Positions 8,326 to 18,601 are shown, numbered from the stretch's first letter. The stretch is 64,000 bases of DNA from Gemmatimonadetes bacterium bin94 (GCA_002238865.1 MPNE01000006.1:62001-126000); one strand, 5' to 3'. A program made the numbers and translations. Notes: generated by a model not told the origin, from the sequence alone.

Positions 8326-9776
8326 GACTCCGGACGAGAGACCTGCCCGTCTTTCCGGTGGGGGCCGGACCGGTTCGACCCGGTGTGGATCCCGGGGTGC
8401 GCGCGGTGGATCCACGGTCCTTCGAGATCGGGCCGGAGACCGGACCGCGTCTGGGTCTGGTCACCCTGGGGTGCGACAAGAACACGGTCGACTCGGAACA
8501 CATGATGGCCGCGCTGGTCTCGGCGGGGGCCCGGGTGACCAGCGACGTGGAAAGCGCGGAGGTGGTGGTGGTCAACACCTGCGGCTTCATCGACGCGGCC
8601 AAGGAACAGTCCGTCGACACGATTCTGAACGCCTGCGCGCTCAAGGAGCGCGGCCAGGTAAAGGCCGTGGCCGCGGTCGGGTGCATGGTGCAGCGCTACC
8701 GGGACGAGCTGGCCCGGGAGATCCCCGAGGTCGATCTGTTCCTCGGGATCGCCGAGATGTCCCGGCTGATCCCGGAGCTGCGGGCGCGGGGACTCATCGA
8801 GGAAGACTTCGTACCCAACATGGAGCGGCCCCTTCGCATCCTCGCCGCGGAGACGCCGCACGTATCCTTCCTCAAGGTCAGCGAGGGGTGTGACCACACG
8901 TGCGCCTTCTGTGCGATCCCTCACATGCGGGGTCTTCATCGCTCAGCCGATCCGCAGGGTCTTGTCGCGGAGGCGCGAGCTCTGGGGGAACAGGGAGTTC
9001 GGGAGCTCAACGTCGTTTCCCAGGACACAACCTGGTACGGGCGGGACCTCAGGAGGCGTGATCGCTCGGCACCGCTGCTCCAGGACCTTCTCGAAGCCCT
9101 GCTGGAGGGCACGGGGGTGGACTGGTACCGGCTGCTGTACATGTATCCGTCGGGCATCACCCGCGGGCTCGTTTCACTGATGGCGCGCGAGCCCAGGCTG
9201 CTTCCATACCTGGACATGCCCCTGCAGCACGGGAGCGACGAGGTTCTGGCGCGCATGCGCCGCCCCGAGCGGCAGGCGACGATCCGCGAACGGGTTCGCT
9301 GGCTCCGGGACAGCATCGAGGACCTCACCTTGCGGACGACCATCATCGTTGGCTTCCCCGGGGAGACCGACGACGATGTGCGGATCATGCTCGACTTCCT
9401 GGACGAGATCCGCTTCGACCGGGTTGGTGCCTTCGCGTATTCCATCGAGGAGGGGACGGCCGCGGCCCGGATGCCTGACCAGGTCCCCGAGGAGGTGAAG
9501 GCCGAGCGGCTGGAAGCCGTCATGGAGCATCAGCGCGGCATCTCGTACGACTCGAACATGGCGCGGATCGGGCGGCGTACGACCGCGCTGGTGGACGAGC
9601 TGACGCCGGGGGAGGGGGAGTGGGGGGCGCTGGGGCGCACGCGTGGCCAGGCCGTCGAGGTGGACGGCCGGACCTTTCTTACTGAGGTGGAGGGGGTGAG
9701 GGCGGGTGACATCGTGGAGGTGGAGATCGTGGATGCGGACGACTACGACTTGACCGGGAGAGTGCTCAATGGGTGA
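8322..9776 (+). CDS. rimO: Ribosomal protein S12 methylthiotransferase RimO
   Basis: Radical-SAM enzyme that adds a methylthio group to an aspartate of ribosomal protein S12. Order of domains: the UPF0004 N-terminal domain with three cluster cysteines (GCDKNTVDSE, NTCGFID, VGCM), the radical-SAM core with C190-x3-C194-x2-C197 (GCDHTCAFC), and a C-terminal TRAM domain. GTCDK-type wording and QHGSDEVLARMRR favour RimO over MiaB. The GTG start at 8322 overlaps the lolA stop and gives 484 residues. This is some 40 longer than usual because of a non-conserved N-terminal stretch, so an internal start is possible. Confidence 0.93.
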   Translation: MRLRTRDLPVFPVGAGPVRPGVDPGVRAVDPRSFEIGPETGPRLGLVTLGCDKNTVDSEHMMAALVSAGARVTSDVESAEVVVVNTCGFIDAAKEQSVDTILNACALKERGQVKAVAAVGCMVQRYRDELAREIPEVDLFLGIAEMSRLIPELRARGLIEEDFVPNMERPLRILAAETPHVSFLKVSEGCDHTCAFCAIPHMRGLHRSADPQGLVAEARALGEQGVRELNVVSQDTTWYGRDLRRRDRSAPLLQDLLEALLEGTGVDWYRLLYMYPSGITRGLVSLMAREPRLLPYLDMPLQHGSDEVLARMRRPERQATIRERVRWLRDSIEDLTLRTTIIVGFPGETDDDVRIMLDFLDEIRFDRVGAFAYSIEEGTAAARMPDQVPEEVKAERLEAVMEHQRGISYDSNMARIGRRTTALVDELTPGEGEWGALGRTRGQAVEVDGRTFLTEVEGVRAGDIVEVEIVDADDYDLTGRVLNG

Positions 9777-10791
9777 AGGGAAGCGTCGTCGCGTGCGGCT
9801 CGGGGTGGTGGGCGCCGGAGCCACCAGCCAGCTCATGCACCTGCCGATCCTGTCGGAGCGCTCCGACGTGCAGGTGGCGGCGGTTGCGGATCCGGACGAC
9901 TTGAGGGCGCGGGCGGTCGCGAAGCGCTTCGGTGTGCCGGATGTGGTCGACGACGACACGCTGATGGCGGACGGCGACATCGACGGCGTCGTGATCTGCG
10001 CCCCCAGCTTCCTCCATGAGGGCCTCGCCGCTTCCTTCCTCAGGGCGGGCAAGCATGTCCTCGTGGAGCGTCCGCTGGCGCTGTCCGCGGGTGGCGTTCG
10101 TTGGCTGCTGTCGATCGCGCGAGCCGCGGACAAGGGCCTCGTCCTGGGTATGGCGCACCGGTATCAACCCGACGTGAGTGCACTGCGAACGGTGATCGCC
10201 GACGGAGGCCTGGGCGAGCTGAGTTCCGCCAGGATGACATGGCTGAACCAGGCCGTGCGGCGTCCGCGGACGGGATGGCGCCGGCGCGCGCTCGAATCGG
10301 GTGGCGGAGCTCTGATGGATCTCGGCGTCCCTGCCCTGGATCTGGCGCTATGGGTGCTGGGATACCCGGAAGTGGAGCGGGTCTCGGCGGTGACGCCGGG
10401 CGACGGGTTCGACGTGGAGGAGGAGGCCCATCTCCATGCGGTCACGCGCGGTGGCGTTGCGCTCTCGCTCGCCGCGAGCTGGCGCTTCCACGGTGCTGCC
10501 GACCGTCACCGATTCCACATCTTCGGGGCGGAGGGCACGGCACGGCTGTCGCCGTTTACCGTTTTCAGGGAAGAGAGCGGGCGCACGGTGGACGTTACCC
10601 CCCGCCAACCGATCCCCCAGGGGGGCGAGGACCTCTACACGAGCGGATATCGGCGCTTGCTGGACCATTTCGTAAGGGTCGCCGCGGGAGGGGATTCGGC
10701 CGAACCCCCGGCCGAGCAGTACATCCTGATGAGCCTGATCGAGGCCGCGTACGAGTCGGCGCGGGAGGGCAGGGAAGTCACGCTATCCTGA
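9769..10791 (+). CDS. Gfo/Idh/MocA family oxidoreductase with altered EKP motif
   Basis: Cytoplasmic NAD(P)-binding protein of the glucose-fructose oxidoreductase family, 340 residues. The N-terminal Rossmann fold shows GVVGAGATSQLMHLP, and the conserved strand VVICAPSFLHEG follows. The C-terminal alpha/beta domain carries the GGGALMDLGVPALDLALW segment with the family's conserved Asp. The catalytic lysine motif EKP reads ERP here (HVLVERPLA), a substitution that should affect dehydrogenase activity. The gene overlaps rimO by eight bases and lnt by one base (TGATG), so it is embedded in a translation and envelope operon. Substrate unknown. Confidence 0.85.
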   Translation: MGEGKRRRVRLGVVGAGATSQLMHLPILSERSDVQVAAVADPDDLRARAVAKRFGVPDVVDDDTLMADGDIDGVVICAPSFLHEGLAASFLRAGKHVLVERPLALSAGGVRWLLSIARAADKGLVLGMAHRYQPDVSALRTVIADGGLGELSSARMTWLNQAVRRPRTGWRRRALESGGGALMDLGVPALDLALWVLGYPEVERVSAVTPGDGFDVEEEAHLHAVTRGGVALSLAASWRFHGAADRHRFHIFGAEGTARLSPFTVFREESGRTVDVTPRQPIPQGGEDLYTSGYRRLLDHFVRVAAGGDSAEPPAEQYILMSLIEAAYESAREGREVTLS

Positions 10792-12515
10792 TGGGCGGCG
10801 CGGTCCGGGCGCGCGCGGTGAGCAGTGCTGCGCTGCTCGCCGCGGCCTCGGGCCTCGCCATCGGCGCGACCTTCTCCCCGTACGGTGGCCCCGTCCTCCC
10901 CTTCGTGGCTTTCGCCCCGCTGGCGGTCTCGCTGCGCCGGCAGCTTCGCGATGGAGACAAGCGCGCCCGGTTCGATCCCGCGGCGCCATTCGCGCCGGGC
11001 TTCGTCGCGGCTGTGCTCGCTCACGGGATCGGCCTCTACTGGATGGTTCCGGCGCTCTCGTGGAGGACGGCGCTGGCCGTCCCCGTGTACATCCTGGTGC
11101 TGGTCCTGATCGGCATCGTGGCGGGGATCGCTTGCGCGGCCGCCGTGTCGCTGCACCGGCGCCTGCGCTGGCCGCTCCCCGTTGCCCTGGCCGCGTGCTG
11201 GACCGGCTTCGAGTGGACCGCGGCGCACGTCCCGGGCATCTCGTACGCGTGGCTCAACTCCGGGGGCTCGCTGGCGTGGTATCCTGCCGCCGCGGCGGGC
11301 GCCGAGCTTCTGGGGGCGCGTTTCCTGACGTTCTGGACGGTTGCCTGCGGGGCGGCGGCGGGGCTGGCCGGTTACAGGGCGGTACGGACCCGCGCCGGCC
11401 CGCGTCCGTGGCGGTCCCGCCGGGTCCTGGCGATTGCCGGCGTGGTGGCACTTCCTCTTGTGGCGGGAGAGCTTCGTCAGCGGTCGCTGGACGGGGGGGA
11501 GGCTTTGGCGCGGGTGGCCGCCGTGCAGGCCGGCCACGGGTTGGCAGGCGAGGTGGATGCCGGGTTGTCCGGATGGCTCGACCCGGTGGGCCGGATCCCG
11601 GAGCGCGCGTCCCTCGACCTGGTCGCGTTCCCCGAGCGTTTCCTGGCGGCACCGCTGCGCCATGTGGGTGGCGGGGTGGGGCCGCGTACCGGCGCGGGTG
11701 ATGCGGCTGCGCCCGGGACGGCGGCGAACGATTCCGTGGGCAACAGGCTCACGGAGGCCGGCCGAGCGGTCCGGGACTTTGCCGGAGCCGTGGGGATCGC
11801 GGTTCTCATCGGCGCGATGGATGGAGAGTTGGCAGGTGCGGACGCATCCGATACCCTGTGGTACAACGCTGCCCTGCTCCACGCGCCGCAGCAGGGTCTG
11901 TCGCGGGCGTACAGGAAGAGCCGCCTCGTTCCCGGGCTGGAGGGGGCGGGCCGGTGGCATGTCGACATGCTCGGCGGTGCGAACCAGGGGTACGCACCGG
12001 GCCACGACCCGCTGCCGCTACCGCTGGACGAGGAGTCGGTCGGGGTGATGGTGTGCTACGACTCCGCATACGGGGAGACGGCCCGGGCCCTGGTGCAGGG
12101 GGGCGCGAGTTGGCTGGCCGTGCTTTCCAACGACGACTGGCTGGACCCCGATCTGCCCTTCCGTGCGACCTGGGCCTACTGGCAGCACGCGACGCACGGC
12201 CGCTTGCGCGCCATCGAGAACCGGATTGGATTGATCCAGGTGGCAGCCACGGGATACACCTTCGCCGTGTCGCCGGGAGGCGAGGGGGCGCCGTTCGCGC
12301 TCCCGCCCGGGGAGCAGGGGATCGCCGTCCTCACCGCCCGGGGCCGGACGTCGACGACCCTCTACACGCGCATCGGAGATATCCTGGGCCTGTCGTGTTT
12401 TCTGGTTCTGGGATGGGGCACCGTGCTCTCCCGCCGGGCGTGGCGACTGTCCGGGCAGCGCATCCCGTCCCCACCTCCTCAGGCAACCCCTGGCAACCCG
12501 CCGCCGGGCGATTAG
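10791..12515 (+). CDS. lnt: Apolipoprotein N-acyltransferase
   Basis: Inner-membrane enzyme that adds the third acyl chain to bacterial lipoproteins, the last maturation step before Lol sorting. The 574-residue protein has six or so hydrophobic segments in its first half and a C-terminal nitrilase-like domain. The catalytic triad is visible as E282 (AFPER), K376 (YRKSRLVPG) and C422 (VCYDSAYGE, against the usual ICYE). SNDDWLDPDLPFRATWAYW replaces the common SNDAWF-type segment. The start overlaps the preceding stop. Its presence in the same chain as lolA fits a lipoprotein export module. Confidence 0.92.
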   Translation: MGGAVRARAVSSAALLAAASGLAIGATFSPYGGPVLPFVAFAPLAVSLRRQLRDGDKRARFDPAAPFAPGFVAAVLAHGIGLYWMVPALSWRTALAVPVYILVLVLIGIVAGIACAAAVSLHRRLRWPLPVALAACWTGFEWTAAHVPGISYAWLNSGGSLAWYPAAAAGAELLGARFLTFWTVACGAAAGLAGYRAVRTRAGPRPWRSRRVLAIAGVVALPLVAGELRQRSLDGGEALARVAAVQAGHGLAGEVDAGLSGWLDPVGRIPERASLDLVAFPERFLAAPLRHVGGGVGPRTGAGDAAAPGTAANDSVGNRLTEAGRAVRDFAGAVGIAVLIGAMDGELAGADASDTLWYNAALLHAPQQGLSRAYRKSRLVPGLEGAGRWHVDMLGGANQGYAPGHDPLPLPLDEESVGVMVCYDSAYGETARALVQGGASWLAVLSNDDWLDPDLPFRATWAYWQHATHGRLRAIENRIGLIQVAATGYTFAVSPGGEGAPFALPPGEQGIAVLTARGRTSTTLYTRIGDILGLSCFLVLGWGTVLSRRAWRLSGQRIPSPPPQATPGNPPPGD

Positions 12516-12546
12516 CTTTCAGGTTTCCCCACACGGACATCCGTTC

Positions 12547-13029
12547 ATGATCGAAGAGATTCAGGCGAAGATATCGGAAGAAGTCGAGGTCCTCACCCGG
12601 GAGCTCAACGTCGAGCTTCCGGACCGGATCCGGAAGGCCGTTGAACTGGGAGATCTCAGGGAGAACTCCGAGTACAAGTCGGCCCTCGAGCGGCAGCAGT
12701 TCGTTCAGGCGCGGATCGGGCACCTCGCGGGACGCATGGCCGAAGTCTCCAAGATCAACGTCGACGACGTCCCCATTGATCGAGCCGGCTTCGGGTCGAA
12801 GCTCCTCGTCCACGATCTCGCGCTCGACAAGGAGGTCGCCTTCACCATCGTGACCGGTGACTACATGGACCTCGAAGCCGGCCATATCTCGCTGGACTCG
12901 CCGATCGCGCGCGGGCTGCTCGGATCGCGCCAGGGCGACGAGGTCACCATCCGGTTGCCCGTTGGGGAACGGCGGTTCAAGGTGCTCGAACTGACCACCT
13001 TGCCCCAGCAGTTGGGAGGGATCGGCTAG
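12547..13029 (+). CDS. greA: Transcription elongation factor GreA
   Basis: Binds the RNA polymerase secondary channel and stimulates cleavage of backtracked transcripts. The 160-residue protein has the N-terminal coiled coil with the tip signature GDLRENSEYKSALERQ, whose Asp and Glu are the metal-coordinating tip residues. The C-terminal FKBP-like domain ends with GERRFKVLEL. It lies 31 bases after lnt; a TAGCTTTC element at 12513-12520 could give it its own promoter. Its last four bases overlap, tail to tail, with the next gene on the minus strand, and I see no terminator hairpin between them. Confidence 0.94.
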   Translation: MIEEIQAKISEEVEVLTRELNVELPDRIRKAVELGDLRENSEYKSALERQQFVQARIGHLAGRMAEVSKINVDDVPIDRAGFGSKLLVHDLALDKEVAFTIVTGDYMDLEAGHISLDSPIARGLLGSRQGDEVTIRLPVGERRFKVLELTTLPQQLGGIG

Positions 13030-15685
13030 CGCTGGAAACCCGCCGGTTTGGGGATGCGCGCGACGATCACCCACATCGTTCCCGACGACGTGGGTCGGAA
13101 CACCGCCCCCGCGCCCTCCGCCATGGCCTCGAAGTCGTGGACCCGCACTCCGCTGCCGCCGATCAGGCCGCTGAAATCGTGACGGCGGGCAAGCTGTACC
13201 GCAGGCACGGACGTGTCGTCGTCCTCGCCCGTGAGCGTTACCGGCCAGGGGTAGCGGCCAGGAGGGTCCGGGTTCGAGAAGACTTCCGTTGCCGTGGGGA
13301 AGTCGTAGGAACGGAAGTGCGGAGTGGTCTCGTCGCCAAGCCAGGCTTCGGCGCCGGCCACGGTCAGGGCGGTCGCATGTTCGATCAGGAGGTCGCCGAT
13401 GTTCATGCCGGTCACGGCGACGAGCCCGTCGATGCCGGGCAGCGCCAGCGAGTCGTTCAGCGCCGTCACGAGGGCCTCGTCGTCGGTCGTCGAGTCCTCC
13501 TCGAACGCCAGCCGGTCGCGCAGGAAGCGGTGGAAGTGCCAGCCGCTCCCGTAGACCGTGCCCTCGCCGAGCGGCTCGAAGGTGACCGCATTGGGGTCGA
13601 CCGAGAACGCTCGCACGACGCGCGCCATGACTCCGAAGGTGCCGTAGGCCTCGGGGCGCATGTTGCTCAGACCGTCGCGGATCATTTCGCGGTTGACGCG
13701 CTCGCCCACAGTTGGCCCACCCTCCCTCTCCCAGCCGAGGCGGGAACTCATCTCCTTGGCGATGTCGGCAGTTCCCTCCTCGATCCAGGTAGGGTGAAAG
13801 GTCCGAACGCCATCCGGCCGGCCGCGCAGTACGTCGCTCCGAACCCGTTTGTAGAGTGAGCTGACGTGCTTGACTTCGTGGACCAGCCCGGACATTGCCC
13901 AGTAGCGGTCGTCGTCCAGCTGGGTGAATGCGCCGGCGCTCATGTGCACGAGCTCCATCTCGTTGGACGCGGGGCAGTCGAGTGCGGTGAAGGTCATGTC
14001 GCCGGACCACGCGTACCCGCGCACACCGGTCAGCGCCGGGTCCACCAGAACGACGATCTTTCCGTCCCCGTTTACGTCGCTCACGCCACCGAAGTAGCGC
14101 TCGATGATTTCCGCGCCATGGGCCGAATAGAAGTCGATGATGCGGTTCGCGTTGGCCACCGGGACCCGCGACTGGGCGGTCTCTTCCTCGTAGACGACCA
14201 TGTGTTCGTTCTCGGCGATGATGTCGGCGACCACCGTCCGATCGACGACACACCGGCTGGCCCCGTCTTCGCGGCTGTACAGGCGGAAGGTCCGTTGCAT
14301 CGGGCTGTCCGCCGCGGTTCCGCGCCGCGCGGCTTGCGCCTCGATTCCCCGCTGGATCATGCCCGTCAGCCGTCCCTCGGCGGCCAGCTGCTCCATTAGG
14401 TCGGCCTCCTGTCGGCGGATTTGCCGGTGCAGAGCGGCGTTGGCGGCCTCGATCTCGAGCAGGCGGGCCCAGTCTTCCTCCGCTCCAGGGCGCAGTGCCG
14501 GTTCCCTGGTCTCTCTCCGGGCCGCCACGACCGGACGCTGAAGCGGAGTCTCCTCCGGCGCTACCGCCTCGACCCGAAGCAGGGCGTTGATGAGCCGTCC
14601 CTCCGACGGGTCGCTGCCGGCCAGCGTGACCCGGTAGTACGCCGAAGCATCCGGAGCACGCACGAAGAGGCCGCACGTCCGGGTATCGGTCCAGGTCGTG
14701 GCGTGAACGTCGCCGAGTTCGAGCCCGAGGGGGCCGTCGCACACCCGCATCCCGAGCGTGGCTGTGGCCTCCCCCCCTTCCGAATCGGCGACCCTCCCCC
14801 TGAACTCGGCCGAGTCCGCTTCCAGCGGCGTCCCCTGGATCATCCCGTCGGGCGAAAGCTCGAGCCCCGCGGGTAGCCGGCTGTCCTCGGGCAGGCTCCA
14901 CACGTAGCCCTCCGTGCTGCCCCCCCGCGCCTTCAGCCCCTCGTTGTACGACACGGTGACGCGTCCCTGGCGCAGCGAATCCGTGTCGATGGCCAGGGGA
15001 AGGCGAGACGCGGTCACGCGAAAGTCGGCGGTCAGTCCGGCGGCGGCCGCGGTCAGGGTCTGGACTGCTTCTCTCCCCAGCGTCCAGGTCGTTTCGGCCA
15101 GGCCGTCGGCCCGGGTAACGACCGTGTCGGGCGACACCGTGCCCCCGCCGGAGGTCACCTCGAAGGTCACGGCGATGTCTGCCGCCGGATGACCGTTCGC
15201 GTCCAGCAGGCGCACTGCGGGAGCGACAGGAAGTGGTTCGCCGAAGTACCCCTCCTCCTCGTCGCCGGCCGTCTTCTCCATGGCCTCGATCTCCTGCGCC
15301 ACCGTCACGGTCGCCTCCCCGCTCGCCGAGGACGCGCGGGCCGTGATGGTCGCGACCCCGGAACCCGCCGCGGTCACCAATCCCGTGCTGAGGTCGACCG
15401 TCGCCACCGTTGGCCGCAGGCTCACCCAGTTGACCGACACGCTCGTCATCACGTTGCCGTACTGGTCGCGCACCTGGGCCGTGAACTGCTGGGAGTCGCC
15501 GATCGCGGTGAATGTGACCGATGTGGGGGAATGGTGAGCGTCGCGGGAACCGGAGGGTCCGGGGGTGGTGTGGGGTCGCCGCCGCACGCCCACAGCGCAG
15601 TGACGAGAACCAGGATCGCAGCCAAAAGGGCGGGGCTCTTGGCGTCTGACCTCGTCGGCGGGGCCGGTCTCCGCCATGGACACAT
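13026..15685 (-). CDS. Ig-like (Big_2) lipoprotein metallopeptidase, frameshifted near its N-terminus
   Basis: Predicted surface or periplasmic lipoprotein of about 886 residues. The ATG at 15685 has GGGGAGG six to seven bases upstream and opens a lipoprotein signal (ALLAAILVLVTALWAC, then a Thr/Pro linker). After about 50 codons the frame must shift by one base, near 15530-15534, to continue into the Big_2-type domain (QVRDQYGNVMTSVSVNW). A second Ig-like domain and a putative-Ig (YVWSLPEDSRLPAGLELSPDGMI split) region follow. Then comes a zincin domain with HEVKH, histidines 602 and 606 counting from 15683, and WIEEGTAD, a gluzincin-like arrangement as in M30/hyicolysin. The gene follows the PQQ fusion by 24 bases. 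A single missing T in the ATT-CCC region explains the break; it may be real or an assembly error. Confidence 0.75.
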
Positions 15686-15709
15686 GAGCTACCTCCCCGC
15701 GGGAGTCTG

Positions 15710-18601
15710 TCAGTTTCCGTCCACGATCGCCTCATGGACGATGGGCCGGAGCAGCCTGTCGACGGGCGCCCCGCCAAACGGCTGGAGCTGGGTCCAGGCG
15801 AAGGCGATGATGTCCTCGGCAGGATCGATCCAGAAATAGGTGTTTGCCACCCCGGACCACCAGTATACGCCGTCGTCTTCTCCGGCCGGAACCGCGAATC
15901 CCAGCCCGAAGCCCATGCCGTCAAGGCCACGCATAATAGGAACGAGATCGTCTGGCAAGTGGTTGCGTGTCATCAAGCGGACCGTCTCCGGCTGGAGAAG
16001 CCTCACGCCGCCGGTCTCCCCCTCGCCGAGGAGCATGCGGCAGAAGCGCAGGTAGTCGGCCGCGGACGACGTCAGGCCCCCACCGCCGGAAAGCCAGCCT
16101 GGGGGCCGCGCAAAGGGGTCGCCCGATGCTGGAGCGGCGGTGGCGAGGCCGTCCCGGCTCATCCGGTACATGGCCGCGAAGCGGTCCAGCTTGCCGGTCG
16201 CCACGTGAAAGGCGGTGTCGTCCATCCCCAGGGGATCAAAGATGCGCTCGCGGAAGAAACGGTCGAGGGTCTGCCCGGAAACGACCTCGACGACTCGGCC
16301 GAGCACGTCGGTGGACATGCTGTAGTTCCAACGCGCGCCCGGGTCGTCGACGAGGGGCAGAGACGCGATCAGGTCGACCCTCTCTTCCAGGTCCCGTCCC
16401 TGCATGCCCGGCCCGTAGAGCGCGCGGTTGTACATGGAATCGACCGGGCTGTTGCCGAAGACGCCGTAGGTCAGCCCGGACGTATGGGTCAGCAGGTCCC
16501 GTACCAGGATCGGGCGCGTGGGTGGACGCGTGGCGCCCTCTTCGTAGACCTCGGTGCCGGCGAATTCGGGGATTACGCTCGACAGTTCGTCATCGAGCGA
16601 CAGCAGCCCGTCCTCGACGAGCATCATCGCGGCGACGCTCGTGACGGGCTTGGTCATGGAGTAGATGCGGAAGATGTCGTTCGGCTCGAGGGGGTCCTCG
16701 CCGAGTACCCGCCACCCGTGCGCATCCCAGTGCACGATCTCGCCGCGGCGCGCCACCAGCGTCATGATGCCGGCCGTCCGGTCCGCATCGAGGAACTGTT
16801 GCATCGTGGGCCCGATGCGCGCCAGGACCTCGCTGGAGAGGCCGACGTCCTCGGGGGTGGCCGTCGTGAGGGTGGCGGTTTGAGCTTCGCGCCCCGGCTC
16901 CGCGTCCAGCGCGAAGGTCGAGACCCGGGGGGCGCCTCCGCCCGAGGTGAGCCCGGCCGCGACGGACACGTACTGCCGGCCGTTCACCGCGTACGTCACC
17001 GGCGAGCCGGCGCCACGGCCCACCTCGGCAGACCACAGCTCCTGGCCCGTGCGGGCATCCAGAGCGGCCAGGCGGGTCCCGGTGCCCCAGAAGACGAGGT
17101 TGCCGGCGCTGGTTACCGTGCCACCGTGGCCGCCGGTTGCCTCCACGCGCCAGACTTCGCGGTTCTCCGCCGGGTCCCACGCCAGAAGGACGTTGGCCGG
17201 CCCCTCCAGTGGCGGGCGCTGGGGCCGCTGGCCACGGGTGCCCCGAACCGTCCCTGTGTTCCAGCGACCCTCCTGGTAGTCGTAGGAACCTGTCATCTCG
17301 TAGTAGTAGTTGTTGTTCGTGGCCGGCAGGTACAGGAGTCCCGTACCGGGATTCCAGGACATCGTGTGCCAGTTGTGAGCCCCCCGGGGCCCGGGTGCCA
17401 GGTACACCCCCTTGCCGGTCATGCCGTAGCGCGCTTCAGGCGTCTCGACGGGGCGGCCGGTCTCGGGGTCGACCTCCGAAGCCCACGTCAGGTCGTCGGC
17501 GAAGGGTTCGGCCGAGATGAGCTCCCCGGTGATCCTGTCGACGACGTAGAAGAAGCCGTTCTTGGGTGCCTGCACGATGACCTGCCGCTCCCGCCCGCCG
17601 ATATCCAGGTCGAGGAGCATGAGCGGTTGTGTGGCCGTGTAGTCCCAGTCGTCCCCGGGGGTGGTCTGGTAGTGCCATTCGATCGCACCGTCGCCGGGGT
17701 CAAGCGCCAGAATGGACGACAGGTAGAGGTTGTCGCCCCCTCCCGGGCTGCGATGGTCGCGGTTCCAGGGCGACCCGTTGCCGGTGCCGATGTAGAGCAG
17801 TTCGGCGGCATCGTCGTACGCCATCGCGTCCCAAACGGTCCCGCCGCCGCCCGCGATCCACCACTCGCCGGTCCACGTTTCCGCCGCTCTGCGCATCGCG
17901 TCGCTCTCGAAGCCGAGGGCGGGGTTCCCGGGCACCGTGTGGGTTCGCCAGATCTGCTCTCCGGTTGCGAGGCCGTAGGCGGTCACATAGCCGCGCACGC
18001 CGTACTCGGCGCCCCCGTTTCCGATGATGACCGCGTCGCCGGCGATCCGGGGCGCGCCGGTCACCGTGTAGTCGGAGCCGGGTGGGGTTGTCTGGGCGGT
18101 CCATCGCACCGATCCGTCGGCCCGGTCGAGGGCCACCAGGCGACCGTCCAGGAGGCCCGCGTAGACCAGGTCGCCGTGAACCGCGACGCCCCGGTTGACA
18201 TCGCCGCAGCAGGCGCGAGGCCCTCCGTGTTCCTCGTCGGGGATTGCCGGATCCCAGCGCCAGATCTCTTCGCCGGTGGCCGCATCCAGGGCGAAGACGA
18301 AGCTGAGGGCACCGGTTCCGTAGAGCACCCCGTCGACGATCAGGGGGGTGGTCTCCAGCCGCGCGCCCGTCTTGGGGATCTCCCAGCGCCAGGCGAGGCC
18401 GAGGCGGTCGACGTTGTCCGCGTTGATCTGGTCGAGGGGGCTGTACCGGGTCTCGGCGGCATCGCGGCCGTGGTGTAGCCACCCGGACTCCGTGGACGTG
18501 GCGCCGGCCTGGTACGCTGCGGCGGGCGTCGCAATGGCTGCAAGTGCGAGGATGGACAGAGCGTAGGGAGCGCGGAGTAGAGTGTTGCGAAGGGGCGTCA
18601 T
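15710..18601 (-). CDS. PQQ-dependent dehydrogenase fused to a beta-lactamase-like serine hydrolase
   Basis: Secreted fusion of 963 residues, starting MTPLRNTLLRAP with a signal peptide ending near AAAYQAG. Residues 36-565 form a quinoprotein alcohol dehydrogenase propeller. It has adjacent cysteines C131-C132 (ACCGDVNRG), GGDNLY with the likely catalytic Asp at 290, GDDWDY, and repeated W-docking motifs (TGEEIWRW, TGQELWSAE). Residues 585-963 form a class C beta-lactamase/esterase-type domain with S648-M-T-K651, NYS around residue 760 and WSG at 915-917. The usual C-terminal cytochrome c domain of quinohaemoprotein dehydrogenases is absent. The frame is continuous across the junction. A longer frame exists upstream of 18601 but lacks a signal-peptide rationale. 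It is divergent from a cytochrome c gene. Confidence 0.88.
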   Translation of the reverse strand: MTPLRNTLLRAPYALSILALAAIATPAAAYQAGATSTESGWLHHGRDAAETRYSPLDQINADNVDRLGLAWRWEIPKTGARLETTPLIVDGVLYGTGALSFVFALDAATGEEIWRWDPAIPDEEHGGPRACCGDVNRGVAVHGDLVYAGLLDGRLVALDRADGSVRWTAQTTPPGSDYTVTGAPRIAGDAVIIGNGGAEYGVRGYVTAYGLATGEQIWRTHTVPGNPALGFESDAMRRAAETWTGEWWIAGGGGTVWDAMAYDDAAELLYIGTGNGSPWNRDHRSPGGGDNLYLSSILALDPGDGAIEWHYQTTPGDDWDYTATQPLMLLDLDIGGRERQVIVQAPKNGFFYVVDRITGELISAEPFADDLTWASEVDPETGRPVETPEARYGMTGKGVYLAPGPRGAHNWHTMSWNPGTGLLYLPATNNNYYYEMTGSYDYQEGRWNTGTVRGTRGQRPQRPPLEGPANVLLAWDPAENREVWRVEATGGHGGTVTSAGNLVFWGTGTRLAALDARTGQELWSAEVGRGAGSPVTYAVNGRQYVSVAAGLTSGGGAPRVSTFALDAEPGREAQTATLTTATPEDVGLSSEVLARIGPTMQQFLDADRTAGIMTLVARRGEIVHWDAHGWRVLGEDPLEPNDIFRIYSMTKPVTSVAAMMLVEDGLLSLDDELSSVIPEFAGTEVYEEGATRPPTRPILVRDLLTHTSGLTYGVFGNSPVDSMYNRALYGPGMQGRDLEERVDLIASLPLVDDPGARWNYSMSTDVLGRVVEVVSGQTLDRFFRERIFDPLGMDDTAFHVATGKLDRFAAMYRMSRDGLATAAPASGDPFARPPGWLSGGGGLTSSAADYLRFCRMLLGEGETGGVRLLQPETVRLMTRNHLPDDLVPIMRGLDGMGFGLGFAVPAGEDDGVYWWSGVANTYFWIDPAEDIIAFAWTQLQPFGGAPVDRLLRPIVHEAIVDGN

